Shown here piece by piece: positions 49,770-60,178 of a stretch of 64,000 nt of DNA. Source of the DNA: an uncultured Pseudohongiella sp. (lineage in GTDB: Bacteria > Pseudomonadota > Gammaproteobacteria > Pseudomonadales > Pseudohongiellaceae); the NCBI GenBank assembly GCA_951812715.1, contig OX638323.1, positions 1 through 64,000 on the forward strand, written 5' to 3'. Below the pieces are notes generated by a model, which searched no databases, was not told the origin of the DNA, and saw nothing but the letters and a program-made list of their open reading frames with translations. Every line of letters begins with the position of its first letter. Position 1 is the stretch's first letter. The position numbers and the translations under genes were made by a program.

Positions 49770-50603
49770 ATGATCTGGTCGAATGGCGCCGTGTGGCGCT
49801 CGGGTTTGGTGTTGCTGCTTGTGGGGCTCGTGTCCTGTGGTTCGCCGCGGGCGCCGATTCGTGAGCAGGGCAGGGCATTTCCGGATCAGAATCCGGAAAT
49901 CGTCCGCGGCGGCGGGCCAGTCAGTTTCCAGCCGGTGGATATCAGCCCTGCTGTCACGCCGGGCGCGCACCGGGTGCGCGACGGAGACACTCTGGTAGCG
50001 ATCGCGTTCATGTATGGCCTTGACTATCGTGAGCTGGCCGCGGCCAATGATCTTTCTCCGCCTTATACGATCTATGTAGGACAGGAGCTCGCGCTGAGCG
50101 CGAACCGGTCCACTTCCGCGGCGCCGGCCGGCGTCGAGACCAACGCCGCCGGCGTCGGCAGTCGTATCCAGCGCCGGCCGCTCGGGCAAGCTGCAACCAC
50201 GCCGGCATCCGGCCAGCAAACCCCGCGGACATCGGGATCGCCTGGAGCAGGCTGGCAATGGCCGCTGGCCGCACGCGGCTCGACCAACTACCGTCCCGAG
50301 ATCAATAATCGTCTCGATATCGAAGGAGAAGCCGGAGATTCCGTGGTTGCCGCCAGAGGTGGCGAGATCGTCTACTCGCGGCCTTTTGGCGATGATTCGG
50401 GTTCCTTGCTGATTATTCGGCACGATGACCGCTACCTCAGCGCCTATACGCAAACGGGGAGGGTGCTGGTAGCAACCGGTGACAAAGTGTCGGCGGGGCA
50501 GGCAATCGTTGAACTGGAACCGGTCGAGTCCGGCTCGCCGATAGTGTATTTCAACGTTCAGCGCGACGGCGCCTTCGTCGATCCGACTACCTTGCTGCCC
50601 TAG
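49770..50603 (+). CDS. nlpD: NlpD-type LysM/LytM lipoprotein
   Basis: 277 residues from ATG 49770 (GGGGTG site nine bases upstream; the GTG at 49758 belongs to that site). Lipoprotein signal with LVSC lipobox, Cys23. LysM domain about residues 67-109, Pro/Ala/Gln linker, then an M23 (LytM) domain in which metal-ligand positions are lost (SAYTQTGR where SAYAHN-like is usual, VYFNVQRDG where a His precedes FEIR). That degeneracy is typical of NlpD, an activator of amidase AmiC in cell separation, rather than of active endopeptidases. rpoS, the usual downstream gene, is absent. Confidence 0.92.
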   Translation: MIWSNGAVWRSGLVLLLVGLVSCGSPRAPIREQGRAFPDQNPEIVRGGGPVSFQPVDISPAVTPGAHRVRDGDTLVAIAFMYGLDYRELAAANDLSPPYTIYVGQELALSANRSTSAAPAGVETNAAGVGSRIQRRPLGQAATTPASGQQTPRTSGSPGAGWQWPLAARGSTNYRPEINNRLDIEGEAGDSVVAARGGEIVYSRPFGDDSGSLLIIRHDDRYLSAYTQTGRVLVATGDKVSAGQAIVELEPVESGSPIVYFNVQRDGAFVDPTTLLP

Positions 50604-50606
50604 CTG

Positions 50607-50624
50607 GGCGTCCTGTGACGCTCA
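50607..50624. terminator. Possible hairpin between convergent nlpD and fdxA
   Basis: GGGCGTC-CTGT-GACGCTC forms a six- to seven-pair stem in the tiny convergent spacer. No T-run on either side, so intrinsic termination is uncertain. Confidence 0.3.
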
Positions 50625-50945
50625 TCGCTCCAGATATTGCAGTTTGTCCTTGGCGTCGGTCCATTCTTCCGCGTCCGGGAGCGGATCCTTCTTTTCGGTG
50701 ATATTAGGCCATTTTTCCGCCAAATCGGCGTTCAGGTCGAGGAATTGCTGCTGATCGTCCGGCAGTTCGTCTTCGGCGTAGATCGCATCGACTGGGCATT
50801 CCGGCTCACACAGCGCGCAGTCGATGCATTCATCCGGGTGGATAACCAGAAAGTTGGGGCCTTCGTAAAAGCAGTCCACCGGACAGACTTCCACACAGTC
50901 AGTATGCTTGCATCGAATGCAGTTTTCGCCAACTACAAAGGTCAT
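50622..50945 (-). CDS. fdxA: 7Fe ferredoxin FdxA
   Basis: 107 residues. Binds one [3Fe-4S] and one [4Fe-4S] cluster using cysteines in [17 protein letters not shown] (from residue 9) and [16 protein letters not shown] (from about residue 40); the C-terminal extension ([16 protein letters not shown]) is typical of the Azotobacter FdI-like group. Small electron carrier. Lies downstream of mutS on the same strand, the arrangement seen in Pseudomonas. Confidence 0.95.
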   Translation of the reverse strand: MTFVVGENCIRCKHTDCVEVCPVDCFYEGPNFLVIHPDECIDCALCEPECPVDAIYAEDELPDDQQQFLDLNADLAEKWPNITEKKDPLPDAEEWTDAKDKLQYLER

Positions 50946-50961
50946 GTGTCGTTCCTATCCT

Positions 50962-53568
50962 TCAATCTCGCAGTCGTGACTTTAACTCGTAAAGAATGGT
51001 CAGCGCGTCTCTGGCGGTGATCGCGTCCGGGTCCAGTTGCTCCAGGTAATCAAGAGCCGGATGGCGCGGGCCGGGAGTTGTCGATTCCAGTCCGGGGGCC
51101 GATTCTAAAGCAGATTGGCCTGTAACTGAAGCGGTGTTTTCCCGTGCGGCCTCCAGTTGCCGCAGTTTGCCGCGCGCCTGGCTGATGACCGCGGCCGGAA
51201 TTCCCGCGAGTTGAGCCACCTGCAAGCCGTAACTGCGGCTTGCCGGCCCCGGTTTGACCGAATGCAGCAATACGATGCCGTCTTCGTGCTCGGCGGCGTC
51301 GAGATGCACATTGATGATGCCGGGATACTGGTCCGCCAGCGCGGTCAGTTCGAAATAATGGGTAGCGAACAAGGTGAAGGCGCCGACTTGTTCGGCGATA
51401 TGCACCGCCGCGGCCCAAGCCAGCGAAAGGCCGTCAAAGGTGCTGGTGCCGCGGCCGATTTCATCCATCAGCACCAGGCTTTGCGGCGTGGCGTTGTGTA
51501 ATATGCTGGCAGTTTCAATCATTTCCACCATGAAGGTCGAGCGGCCGCCGGCGAGATCGTCGGCGGAGCCGATGCGCGTGAAGATGCGGTCGATGGGTCC
51601 GATGGACGCCTGCCGGGCCGGTACGCAACTGCCGCAAAGCGCCAGCAGCACGATTAGCGCGGTTTGCCGCATATAGGTGGACTTGCCGCCCATATTGGGG
51701 CCGGTAATGACCAGCATCTTGCGCTGGCCGTCCATGAACAGGTCGTTGGCGACGAATTCCTGCTCCGCGGCGTGTTCGACCACCGGGTGGCGGCCGCCGC
51801 TGATCTCTATGCCGGGCGCGCCGCGCAGGACCGGGCGGCTGTATTCCAGACTGGTCGCGCGTTCGGCGAAATTGCCCAGCACATCGAGTTCCGCCAGCCC
51901 CTCGGCGCAAACCAGAAAAGCCGGCAGGTCTTCGGCCAGCTCGTCCAGCAGGGCTTCGTACAGCTCCTTTTCGCGCGCCAGGGCCTTGCTTTTCGCGCTG
52001 AGAATCTGGTCTTCGAATTCCTTCAGTTCCGGCGTGATATAGCGTTCGGCGTTTTTCAGCGTCTGCCGGCGCATGTATTCGGCGGGCAGGCCGGCAATGG
52101 ATTGACCCTTGCTTACCTCGATGTAATAGCCGTGGACGCGGTTGAAACCGACTTTCAGCGTGCTCAGGCCGGTCTGGCGGCGTTCCCGCTGTTCGAGTTC
52201 GAGCAAATACTCGCCGGCATTGCTGCTGAGTTTGCGCAGGCGGTCGAGTTCCGCGTCGTAACCTTCGGCAATGACGCCGCCTTCACGGATGACTGCCGCC
52301 GGTTCTTCCTTGACCGCTCGCCGCAACAGTTCGGCTTGAGCCGGAAATTCGCCGATGCGGCCGGCCAGATGGCGCAAGTGCGCGGCCTGGAAGGATTCGA
52401 GCAGCCGCTGTATCGCCGGCAGGCATTCGAGTGTGATTCGCAGGCGCGCCAGATCCCGTGGCCGTGAAGAGCGCAGGCCGAGTCGGCCGAGGATGCGCTC
52501 CAGGTCCCCGGCGTCGGCTAGCAGCTTTGCCAGGGTTTCGTATTGGTAATCCTCACGCAGGGTGCTGACAGTGTCCTGGCGGTGCATCAGTTGATTGGGG
52601 TCGCGCAAGGGCCGGCTGATCCAGCGCGCCAGCAGTCTCGACCCCATCGGCGTGGCGCAGCGGTCGATGATCGAAAGTAGGGTATGCGCGCGGCCGCCGG
52701 CCAGGTTGACGTCAATTTCCAGGTTGCGCCGGCTGACGGCGTCTAGAATGACGCTGTCCCGTTGCCGTTCCACGCGCAATCCCTGCACATGGGGCAGTTC
52801 GGTGCGCTGGGTTTCGCGCAGATATTGCAGCAGGCAGCCAGCGGCCTGCAAGGCCGGCTCCATGCCGTCGCAATCGAATGCGGAAAGGTCGCGGACGCCG
52901 AACTGGCGGCTCAGAGCCCGCACCGCGCCGTCCAGTTCGAATTCCCATTCCGGCCGCGGGCGCAGCGCCGGATGTTGTAGAAATTCGTTCAGGCCGGACA
53001 GGGTTTCCGGCAGCAGGATCTCGGCCGGGCGCAACCGCTCAAGCTCGTTCGCCAGCGCTTCCTTGCCGGCGGCTTCGGATAGCACGAAACGGCCGCTGCT
53101 GACATCGATGCCGGCGATGCCGAAGGTTTCGGCGCCGGCGCCGCGGATTGCCAGCAAGGTGTTGTCCCGGCGCGCGTCTAGCAAGGCTTCGTCGCTGATC
53201 GTGCCGGGCGTGACGATGCGCACGACTTCGCGCTGTACCGGGCCCTTGCTGGCGGCGGGATCGCCGATCTGTTCGCAGATGGCGACGGACCTGCCCGCTT
53301 CTACCAGGCGCGCCAGATAGCGGTCGGCCGAGTGATAGGGGACGCCGCACATGGGAATTGGCGAACCCGCTGACTTGCCGCGGGCGGTCAGGGCGATATC
53401 GAGTATGCCGGCAGCTTCCGAGGCATCGCCGTAGAACAGTTCGTAGAAATCTCCCATCCGATAGAACAGCAGGCAGTCGGGATGCTGCGATTTGATGCGC
53501 AGGTACTGCTGCATCATGGGCGTGTGTGAGGCGTTATCTGGCAAAGTGGGAGGCGCGATTCCGAGCAT
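50962..53568 (-). CDS. mutS: DNA mismatch repair protein MutS
   Basis: 868 residues. Recognises mismatches and starts repair with MutL. Mismatch-contacting Phe and Glu in GDFYELF near residue 40, lever and clamp domains, then the ABC-type ATPase with Walker [30 protein letters not shown] and FATHYFELT. Full-length, so mismatch repair should be functional. It is divergent from pncC (118-bp spacer). Confidence 0.96.
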   Translation of the reverse strand: MLGIAPPTLPDNASHTPMMQQYLRIKSQHPDCLLFYRMGDFYELFYGDASEAAGILDIALTARGKSAGSPIPMCGVPYHSADRYLARLVEAGRSVAICEQIGDPAASKGPVQREVVRIVTPGTISDEALLDARRDNTLLAIRGAGAETFGIAGIDVSSGRFVLSEAAGKEALANELERLRPAEILLPETLSGLNEFLQHPALRPRPEWEFELDGAVRALSRQFGVRDLSAFDCDGMEPALQAAGCLLQYLRETQRTELPHVQGLRVERQRDSVILDAVSRRNLEIDVNLAGGRAHTLLSIIDRCATPMGSRLLARWISRPLRDPNQLMHRQDTVSTLREDYQYETLAKLLADAGDLERILGRLGLRSSRPRDLARLRITLECLPAIQRLLESFQAAHLRHLAGRIGEFPAQAELLRRAVKEEPAAVIREGGVIAEGYDAELDRLRKLSSNAGEYLLELEQRERRQTGLSTLKVGFNRVHGYYIEVSKGQSIAGLPAEYMRRQTLKNAERYITPELKEFEDQILSAKSKALAREKELYEALLDELAEDLPAFLVCAEGLAELDVLGNFAERATSLEYSRPVLRGAPGIEISGGRHPVVEHAAEQEFVANDLFMDGQRKMLVITGPNMGGKSTYMRQTALIVLLALCGSCVPARQASIGPIDRIFTRIGSADDLAGGRSTFMVEMIETASILHNATPQSLVLMDEIGRGTSTFDGLSLAWAAAVHIAEQVGAFTLFATHYFELTALADQYPGIINVHLDAAEHEDGIVLLHSVKPGPASRSYGLQVAQLAGIPAAVISQARGKLRQLEAARENTASVTGQSALESAPGLESTTPGPRHPALDYLEQLDPDAITARDALTILYELKSRLRD

Positions 53569-53686
53569 GTTGCAAAGCTCGAAATTCTACATGTTTTGCG
53601 GGCATCGGTGGACCGATTCCATGGATTGGGGGAAAATTTACTCTTAACTGGCCAAGGCCGGGGACATAGCCCCGGGAATAATCGCC

Positions 53687-54181
53687 GTGAGTCAAACTGA
53701 GCAATTGCAATCCCTGGCCGCGCGAGTCGGCGAGCGCCTGCTCGCCCGCAAGCTGTTGCTCGCCGCCGCGGAATCCTGCACGGGAGGCTGGGTCGCGCAG
53801 GCGATTACCTCGGCGGCGGGCAGTTCCGCCTGGTTCGATTGCGGATTCGTGACCTATTCCAACGAAGCCAAGCAGCGACTGCTCGAGGTGCCGGCGAGTC
53901 TGCTCGAAGTTGGTGGCCCCGGCGCGGTAAGTGAAGAGACGGTTGTGGCCATGAGCGCGGGCGCAATCGCCAACAGCCGGGCGAATTTGGCGGTGGCGAT
54001 AAGTGGCGTCGCCGGACCCGAGGGCGGGAGCAAGGAGAAACCGGTCGGCACCATCTGGATCGCCTGGCAATGGGAGCAGCGCCGGCTGGCGCGAAAGTTC
54101 CGCTTCAGCGGCGGCAGGACGGCAATTCGCGAGGCCGCCGTGCTGGCCGCGCTGGAAGGTTTGCTGGCGCTTCTCGACTGA
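53687..54181 (+). CDS. pncC: Nicotinamide-nucleotide amidase (CinA C-terminal type)
   Basis: 164 residues, GTG start. Deamidates NMN to nicotinate mononucleotide in pyridine nucleotide recycling. ESCTGG catalytic segment (about residue 29), GFVTYSNEAKQ, and SGVAGPEGGS...KPVGTIWIAW are conserved. It is the stand-alone domain, as in E. coli YgaD, lying just upstream of recA. Confidence 0.93.
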   Translation: MSQTEQLQSLAARVGERLLARKLLLAAAESCTGGWVAQAITSAAGSSAWFDCGFVTYSNEAKQRLLEVPASLLEVGGPGAVSEETVVAMSAGAIANSRANLAVAISGVAGPEGGSKEKPVGTIWIAWQWEQRRLARKFRFSGGRTAIREAAVLAALEGLLALLD

Positions 54182-54233
54182 ATGCCCGCGCCGGAAAGAT
54201 TTTGCTAAAGTATTTGCCTTGACGGCCAATATA

Positions 54234-54249
54234 CTGGTTGAATATACAG
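54234..54249 (+). promoter_or_regulatory. LexA (SOS) box upstream of recA
   Basis: CTGGTTGAATATACAG matches the CTG-N10-CAG consensus of gammaproteobacterial LexA, extended by TA on each side (TACTG...CAGTA). It lies 180 bp before the recA start, leaving room for a promoter and leader. It implies damage-inducible recA (and probably recX). Confidence 0.8.
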
Positions 54250-54428
54250 TAATCGGTAGAATTGGCGGATACCCGGAATTACTCTGGAATCGTGCGGAAT
54301 TCGGCGATTAGACTAAGCTTATGTCTGTAGCGGCAGACATGGCGACCAAGGAGCTTTGAACCCATCGCGCAACTGGAACTCATGGAACCAGCTACGGTTG
54401 TAATACATTGACATACAAGGAAAACACC

Positions 54429-55508
54429 ATGATTCAAGATAGCAGAAACGAGCAAGGCAAGGAAAAGGCGCTCAACGCCGCCCTGGCCCAGATTGAACGA
54501 CAGTTCGGCAAGGGTTCCATGATGCGCCTCGGCGACAATCATCGCCAGGCGATTCCGGCGATTTCCACCGGTTCCCTCGGGCTGGATATCGCCCTGGGAA
54601 TCGGAGGGCTGCCGCGAGGCAGGATCGTCGAGATTTACGGGCCGGAATCCTCCGGCAAGACTACCCTGACCTTACAGGTCATCGCCCAAGCGCAGCGAGC
54701 CGGCGGCAGTTGCGCTTTCATCGACGCGGAACATGCGCTCGACCCCGTTTACGCCGCTAAATTGGGAGTGGACGTGGAGAATCTGCTCGTGAGTCAGCCC
54801 GACACCGGCGAGCAGGCATTGGAGATTTGCGACATGGTCGTGCGCTCGGGCGCGCTCGATGTGGTGGTCATCGATTCGGTTGCCGCGCTGACGCCAAAAG
54901 CGGAGATCGAAGGCGAAATGGGCGACAGCCATATGGGTCTGCAAGCCCGGCTGATGTCCCAGGCTTTGCGCAAGATGGCGGGCAACATCAAGAACTCCAA
55001 TACGCTGGTGATTTTCATCAACCAAATCCGCATGAAGATCGGCGTCATGTTCGGTTCCCCGGAAACCACAACCGGCGGCAACGCGCTGAAGTTCTATGCT
55101 TCGGTACGGCTCGACATTCGCCGTATCGGCACCATCAAGGAAGGCGATGAAGTCGTCGGCAACGAAACCCGGGTTAAGGTCGTCAAGAACAAGGTCTCGC
55201 CGCCGTTCCGGCAGGCGGAGTTTCAGATCATGTATGGCGAGGGCATTTTCAATCTCGGCGAAGTGATCGATCTGGCGGTGAAGCTTGGCCTGGTGGACAA
55301 GTCCGGCGCCTGGTACGCCTATCAGGGTGAAAAGATCGGCCAGGGCAAGAAAAATGTCGCGGCCTATCTGAGAGAGAATCCGGCCATCGCCGAGGAAATC
55401 GAAGTCGCGATTCGCGCCCGTACGCTAGGCGGAAATCAGCAGACCGGGGCGCGGGAAGCGTCTGGAAATGACGACGTGGTGGTGCTGGCCGACTCCAGGA
55501 AGTCCTGA
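54429..55508 (+). CDS. recA: Recombinase RecA
   Basis: 359 residues from ATG 54429; the open frame starts at a TTG at 54408 but the ATG fits the family. Strand exchange and SOS coprotease. Walker A GPESSGKT (residues 71-78), the [21 protein letters not shown] segment with loop L1, [12 protein letters not shown] loop L2 region and the [15 protein letters not shown] motif are intact. Confidence 0.97.
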   Translation: MIQDSRNEQGKEKALNAALAQIERQFGKGSMMRLGDNHRQAIPAISTGSLGLDIALGIGGLPRGRIVEIYGPESSGKTTLTLQVIAQAQRAGGSCAFIDAEHALDPVYAAKLGVDVENLLVSQPDTGEQALEICDMVVRSGALDVVVIDSVAALTPKAEIEGEMGDSHMGLQARLMSQALRKMAGNIKNSNTLVIFINQIRMKIGVMFGSPETTTGGNALKFYASVRLDIRRIGTIKEGDEVVGNETRVKVVKNKVSPPFRQAEFQIMYGEGIFNLGEVIDLAVKLGLVDKSGAWYAYQGEKIGQGKKNVAAYLRENPAIAEEIEVAIRARTLGGNQQTGAREASGNDDVVVLADSRKS

Positions 55509-55531
55509 GCGCGGCGCCCGCCCCTTAAGGC

Positions 55532-56008
55532 ATGAGCAAGTCCGTTGCCGTGGCGCTTCGTCGCCGCGCCATGGACTTGCTGGCGCGCCGGGAACATTCC
55601 CGCCATGAACTTGCAGGCAAGCTGCGCAGCCGCTTTCCGGAGGTGGAGCCGCAAGCGATCGATGCAGAACTGGAAAGCTTGGCCGCGGAGAATCTGCAGT
55701 CGGATCAGCGCTTTGCCGAAGAATACCTGCGCCTGCGCATGCGCCGCGGCTTCGGCTGGTTGCATATCCGCGCCAGTCTGCAAGCGCGGGGAGTGGGCGA
55801 GGACATAATTGCCGCTCTCGCCTGCCCGGATGAAGAATGGCTTGCGCTGGCGGCAAATCTGGTGATTTCCCGGCTTGGCGGAAAAGAGAACTTTCCGCCT
55901 GGCGGCCGGGATCATCAACGCTTGTTCCGTTTCCTGCATGGCCGGGGCTTTACAGCGGAAATCGCGCACAAATCGCTGCAAAAACATATTCGCCGGACAA
56001 GCTACTGA
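55532..56008 (+). CDS. recX: Regulatory protein RecX
   Basis: 158 residues, 23 bp after recA. Modulates RecA filaments. Three-helix repeats typical of RecX: ARREHSRHELAGKLRSRF, LQSDQRFAEEYLRLRMRRGFGWLHIRASLQARGV, and RFLHGRGFTAEIAHKSL. Normal size. Confidence 0.93.
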   Translation: MSKSVAVALRRRAMDLLARREHSRHELAGKLRSRFPEVEPQAIDAELESLAAENLQSDQRFAEEYLRLRMRRGFGWLHIRASLQARGVGEDIIAALACPDEEWLALAANLVISRLGGKENFPPGGRDHQRLFRFLHGRGFTAEIAHKSLQKHIRRTSY

Positions 56009-56599
56009 TCGCAATGTCTTGCCGGTATATTTTTCGCTATCGGCAAGCGAGCGTCCTGGCAAATCTGAAGACCGAATATACTTCTGGACAGCGGCGAGAT
56101 GCCTTACCTGCGGTTTTTCATCGGAATTTGCTCCGCGGGGAAACAATTGCGTGGATTGTCAATCACGGAAGTTTGTAGCCTTTAGATCGATTGTGCTACT
56201 GACCGCCAGTTTACATTTGCAATCCGCCACAGGCGCCGAAAACACCACGCTCGAAGTAACGAGGACTGCTATTTTCGTCCGGCAACGGTGAAAGCGAACG
56301 GGTCCGTGACCTGGACTTGAATCTGGAGCGAAGTCGGCAATAGCATCATCGTTTTCGGAAAAATCTGACCGATCGTCAGGTTATTACCCAGGCGATCGTA
56401 GCTCTGTATCCCGTGATGAAAATTGATCCGCCAAGGAAGCCTGGAGTCGAATTGAAGCTCAATTCCCAATCCTCCAGGCATGCCTTTCCCGACCGTTTGA
56501 GACTACCAGGAATTACATTCAAATTAGAATCCATCGTTGCTAAGTGCGATAATCGCGCCGCTTCGATACTCTCTCTATAGCTTGCGGTGGGATCGCGGA
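56009..56599. other. Spacer between recX and the DUF1015 gene
   Basis: No convincing gene. An inverted repeat CTTGCCG / CGGCAAG at about 56018-56047 could end the recA-recX transcript but lacks a T-run. On the minus strand a 70-codon frame (56269-56481; contains INFHHGIQSYDRLGNNLTIG) has coding-like composition and may be the C-terminal relic of a lost gene. I could not assign it. Confidence 0.4.
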
Positions 56600-57853
56600 A
56601 TGAGACTTGCCAAACCTTTCAAGGGACTACGTCCCGCGCGCGAACTCGCCGCGCGCGTGGCGTCGCCGCCATATGATGTATTAAGCCGCGATGAAGCGCT
56701 GGCGCTGGCGCGGGATAACGAATGCAGTTTTCTGCATATCAACCGGCCCGAAATTGACTTGGACCCCGCCATTGATCCGCATGACGGCGTCGTCTATGCG
56801 CGGGGCAGGACAAATCTCGACCGGTTCATTGACTCGGGCGTTCTCGTCAGGGACTCGGCGGACAGCTTTTATGTCTACCGTCAGACCATGGGCGATCACG
56901 TCCAGACCGGCCTTGCCGCCCTGGCTTCGCTGGAAGCCTATGAAAAAGGGCTGGTCAAGAAACATGAATTGACGCGGCCGCCCAAGGTGCGCGACCGGGT
57001 TTCGCACATGCGCGCGCTGGGCGCCCAGGTTGGACCGGTTTTCGTCACCTACCGGGCGCGGCAGGCAGTGGATGATCTGATCGCAAAGGCGGCGGAGCAA
57101 GCGCCGGAATATGATTTCATTGCCGATGACGGAATTCGCCACACTTTCTGGACCGTGGCGGAAGCGGAACGAGTGCTGGCGTTCCAGACGGCGCTGGACC
57201 AATTGCCGGCGCTCTACGTCGCTGATGGGCACCATCGTTCCGAGGCGGCCGCGAAGTTGCGGGATACGCTGAACGTTTCCAATCCCCGCCGGACGGCCTC
57301 ATCGGCCTGGGACTGGTTCCTGGTGGTAATGTTTCCTCATGACCAGATCAAGATTCTTGATTACAACCGCGTGGTAAAAGATCTCAACGGGCATGCCATG
57401 GCCGATCTGCTGCAACAACTCGAGGAAAATTTCGAACTGACAGAAGTCGAAGCCGCCGCGGCAAAGCCGGCCGAGCCCCGGGAGTTCGCGATTTACCTTA
57501 ACGGCGTCTGGCGGCGCCTGCGGCCACGGCCGAAGGCGCTCGCATCGCTAACAGGCAAATCGGCAAGCGATCGGCTCGACATCGCCCTGTTGCAGGATTG
57601 GGTATTCGAACCGCTGCTCGGCATCACGGATCAGCGTACCGATGAAAGAGTGGATTTCGTCGGCGGCATTCGCGGCCTGGAAGAACTGGAGCGCAAGGTG
57701 GACAGCGGCGACTGGCGCGCCGCCTTCGCGCTCTATCCGACTTCCATGGACAGTTTGATGGAAGTGGCGGACTCAGGCGGCGTGATGCCGCCCAAGTCCA
57801 CCTGGTTCGAGCCCAAGTTACGCAGCGGGCTGGTCAGTCACGTATTGGACTAG
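56600..57853 (+). CDS. DUF1015 family protein
   Basis: 417 residues from ATG 56600 (GTGGGA upstream); the frame is open to 56537 but the family begins RLAKPFKGLRP. Motifs: VASPPYDVLSRDEA, FLHINRPEIDL, ADGHHRSEAAA, WFLVVMFPHDQIKILDYNRVVKDL, and PPKSTWFEPKLRSGL at the end. The family is widespread and sometimes neighbours serA; its biochemical role is unknown to me. Confidence 0.9.
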   Translation: MRLAKPFKGLRPARELAARVASPPYDVLSRDEALALARDNECSFLHINRPEIDLDPAIDPHDGVVYARGRTNLDRFIDSGVLVRDSADSFYVYRQTMGDHVQTGLAALASLEAYEKGLVKKHELTRPPKVRDRVSHMRALGAQVGPVFVTYRARQAVDDLIAKAAEQAPEYDFIADDGIRHTFWTVAEAERVLAFQTALDQLPALYVADGHHRSEAAAKLRDTLNVSNPRRTASSAWDWFLVVMFPHDQIKILDYNRVVKDLNGHAMADLLQQLEENFELTEVEAAAAKPAEPREFAIYLNGVWRRLRPRPKALASLTGKSASDRLDIALLQDWVFEPLLGITDQRTDERVDFVGGIRGLEELERKVDSGDWRAAFALYPTSMDSLMEVADSGGVMPPKSTWFEPKLRSGLVSHVLD

Positions 57854-57971
57854 GTTTCTCTATCACAAGTCAAAACGTCGTTTTGTCTTGCTCCGAGTTC
57901 AATGGCTGTGTCATTGAGGCAGGCGGCACATCCAAGCGCCGCCGAGCGGCTCCGGCTTGAGAGGAGCTTTG

Positions 57972-58442
57972 CTAGCTCGCTTGCTTCAATTTGGCCCTGG
58001 ATTTGCCATCTATCAGGTAGCCCTTGCCGATGGGGATCGACTTCGGCTTCATGGCTTCCGGAACTTCCCGCAGGAGGTCGATGTGCAACAGGCCGTTTTC
58101 GAGCCCGGCGCCATTGACCTTGACGTGCTCGGCGAGGCGGAAGCGCCGCTCGAAGTTGCGCGCGCCGATTCCCCGGTGCAGGAATTTGCGCTCTTCGTTC
58201 TCGTCGGACCTGCGGCCGCTGACGGTCAGTTCCTCGTTCTCCACCTGGATGTTCAGGTCGTCTTCGCTGAAGCCGGCCACGGCCATGGTGATGCGATAGC
58301 TGTCCTTGTCGAGCAGCTCGATGTTGTAGGGCGGATAACCCGCACCTGCGTTGTCGTTCCGGCTCACTGCGTCGAGCAGGGACGAGAGATGGTCGAATCC
58401 TACGGTGGTTCGATACAGCGGTGAAAAATCAAATCTGGTCAT
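57972..58442 (-). CDS. ibpA: Small heat-shock protein, IbpA type
   Basis: 156 residues from the second of two nearby ATGs (58442), which has GAGG eight bases upstream; the first ATG (58448) is too close to that site. Holdase of the alpha-crystallin family. N-terminus MTRFDFSPLYRTTVGFDHL as in IbpA; the alpha-crystallin domain spans about residues 38-130 (PPYNIELLDKDSYRITMAVAGF, GLLHIDLLREVPE). Converges with the DUF1015 gene over a 118-bp spacer that holds a CAAAACG/CGTTTTG palindrome at 57871-57885. Confidence 0.94.
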   Translation of the reverse strand: MTRFDFSPLYRTTVGFDHLSSLLDAVSRNDNAGAGYPPYNIELLDKDSYRITMAVAGFSEDDLNIQVENEELTVSGRRSDENEERKFLHRGIGARNFERRFRLAEHVKVNGAGLENGLLHIDLLREVPEAMKPKSIPIGKGYLIDGKSRAKLKQAS

Positions 58443-58500
58443 GATCATATCCTCATAATTAAAGCAATATGGTTTGGCTGCCGTTGCCGGCAGAGCGGAC
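58443..58500 (-). promoter_or_regulatory. Possible ROSE-like RNA thermometer of the small heat-shock gene
   Basis: Read on the minus strand, TTGCT (58463-58467) can pair with the AGGA ribosome site (58450-58453) using a bulged G, the hallmark of ROSE elements that control IbpA-type genes. Just upstream a perfect stem CTGCCG / CGGCAG lies at about 58479-58494. Sequence-only call; folding was not computed. Confidence 0.45.
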
Positions 58501-58583
58501 CTCCGATGAGCATCCGCTGAATTACTATATGAGGATGGTTCGGGTGGTTTTCAAGTCTCGCAGTCCGGGCGCGCTCTCGTCGC

Positions 58584-58625
58584 TGACTGACGCTTTCCCG
58601 GCTTGCGCCGGGCCCCTTTCAGTCA
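58584..58625 (-). terminator. Long inverted repeat downstream of prpD
   Basis: TGACTGA...TCAGTCA outer arms enclose a perfect CCCGGC-TTGC-GCCGGG hairpin. It lies 57 bp past the prpD stop, well placed to end the prpBCD transcript, and could also insulate the small heat-shock gene promoter. There is no clear T-run on the minus strand. 58501-58681 otherwise shows no gene. Confidence 0.45.
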
Positions 58626-58681
58626 CCGCCGCGCGCCCTCCGCGCCAGATTCGAACTGCAAATTCTTTCTCTTGGTTCCGA

Positions 58682-60130
58682 TCAGATCACTAGCATTGAC
58701 ATGAAATCATGGACGGGGGTGTTTTCCAGGGCCGCTTGATCTTTACACAGGGAGAATATCTGCTCGCAGCGCGCGGTGGGGAAGCAGGTGGCGAGGTTGG
58801 CCTTGAATTTTTGCTCAAGCAGGGGGATGCCTTCCTGGCGCCGGCGTCTGTGACCGACGGGGTATTCGACTTCCACGCGATCTGTGCAACTGCCGCCCTT
58901 GAACCAGATCTTTATGGAATTGGCGATGGAGCGCTTGTTTGGCTCAAGATACTCGTTGCTGTAACGCGGTTCCTCGTGAATTTCCATTTTCTCGCGCAAC
59001 TCGTCGATGATCGGGTGCGCCGCGTGGAAGGCGTCTTCGTAGTGATCCGCGGTAAGCGAGCCGAAGGCGAGCGCGATCGCGGTCATGTATTGCAGGCAAT
59101 GATCCCGGTCGGCGGGATTGCTGAGGGGGCCGACCTTGTTGATGATGCGCAACGCCGACTCGTGAGTATGGATATCGATCCGGTCAACTTCGCCGAGCCG
59201 GTCCTTGACGACGAGGTGGAGTTTGAGCGCGACCTCCACCGCCGTCTGGGCGTGGAATTCGGCGGGATAGGAAATCTTGAAGAGAATATTTTCCATTACA
59301 TAGCTGCCATAAGGCATTGAAATATTAAATTCTTTACCTTTAAAACTGACATCATAAAAGCCCCAGGCGCGAGCGCTGAGCACACTGGGATAGCCGATCT
59401 CTCCGCGCAAGGTAAGGTCGGCGAGCTGGACGGCGCGGGAAGTCGCATCGCCGGCGGCCCAGGACTTCCTGGACCCGGTATTGGGCGCATGACGATAGGT
59501 GCGCAGGCTGGAGCCGTCGAGCCAGGCCTGGGAGAGCGCGTCGATCACCTGTTCTTTCGTGCCGCCCAGCATCCGGGTAGCCACCGCCGCGGACGCCACT
59601 CGCACCAGCAATACATGGCACAGTCCCACGCGGTTAAAACTGTTTTCCAGCGCGATGACACCTTGGATCTCGTGAGCCTTGATCATAGCGGTAAGCACAT
59701 CGCGCATACTCAGGGGAGGTCGGCCCGCCGCCGCCCTGGTTTGGGACAGGTAGTCCGCCACGGACAAGATCGCGCCAAGATTATCGGACGGATGTCCCCA
59801 TTCGGCCGCCAGCCAGGTATCGTTGTAGTCGAGCCAACGAATGGCGCAGCCAATATCCCAGGCGCCTTTCACCGGGTCGAGCCGCAACTGGGTTCCGGGA
59901 ACGCGCACGCCATCAGGCACAACCGTGCCTTGCACCAGTGGTCCCAGTAATTTCCGGCATTCCGGATAGCGCAGCGCCAGCAAGCCGCAGCCGAGACTAT
60001 CCATCAGGCAGTTCCGGGCCGTGTCATAGGCTTCCCGGGAGTCGATTTCGTAATCACAGACATAATCCGCGATATCGACCAGTACCTGGTCTGGGTCGGG
60101 ACGGGTATTCAAATCCGCGCTGGCGCTCAT
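58682..60130 (-). CDS. prpD: 2-methylcitrate dehydratase
   Basis: 482 residues. Dehydrates 2-methylcitrate in the methylcitrate cycle that turns propionyl-CoA into pyruvate. MmgE/PrpD family: [60 protein letters not shown], and a C-terminal half with FHAQTAVE. No AcnD/PrpF pair is seen, so this is the PrpD-type route. Last gene of prpB-prpC-prpD, 48 bp after prpC. Confidence 0.95.
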   Translation of the reverse strand: MSASADLNTRPDPDQVLVDIADYVCDYEIDSREAYDTARNCLMDSLGCGLLALRYPECRKLLGPLVQGTVVPDGVRVPGTQLRLDPVKGAWDIGCAIRWLDYNDTWLAAEWGHPSDNLGAILSVADYLSQTRAAAGRPPLSMRDVLTAMIKAHEIQGVIALENSFNRVGLCHVLLVRVASAAVATRMLGGTKEQVIDALSQAWLDGSSLRTYRHAPNTGSRKSWAAGDATSRAVQLADLTLRGEIGYPSVLSARAWGFYDVSFKGKEFNISMPYGSYVMENILFKISYPAEFHAQTAVEVALKLHLVVKDRLGEVDRIDIHTHESALRIINKVGPLSNPADRDHCLQYMTAIALAFGSLTADHYEDAFHAAHPIIDELREKMEIHEEPRYSNEYLEPNKRSIANSIKIWFKGGSCTDRVEVEYPVGHRRRRQEGIPLLEQKFKANLATCFPTARCEQIFSLCKDQAALENTPVHDFMSMLVI

Positions 60131-60178
60131 GCTTTTCTCACTAGGTCAATAATTCAGACGGGACAGGTTTAGGGGATG

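Noticed and set aside
49770..50603. Active M23 endopeptidase
   Set aside because: Metal-ligand positions are substituted, as in NlpD activators.
56009..56599. tRNA or other RNA gene in the spacer
   Set aside because: No cloverleaf or conserved tRNA boxes seen; no tRNA was recognised anywhere in the window by eye.
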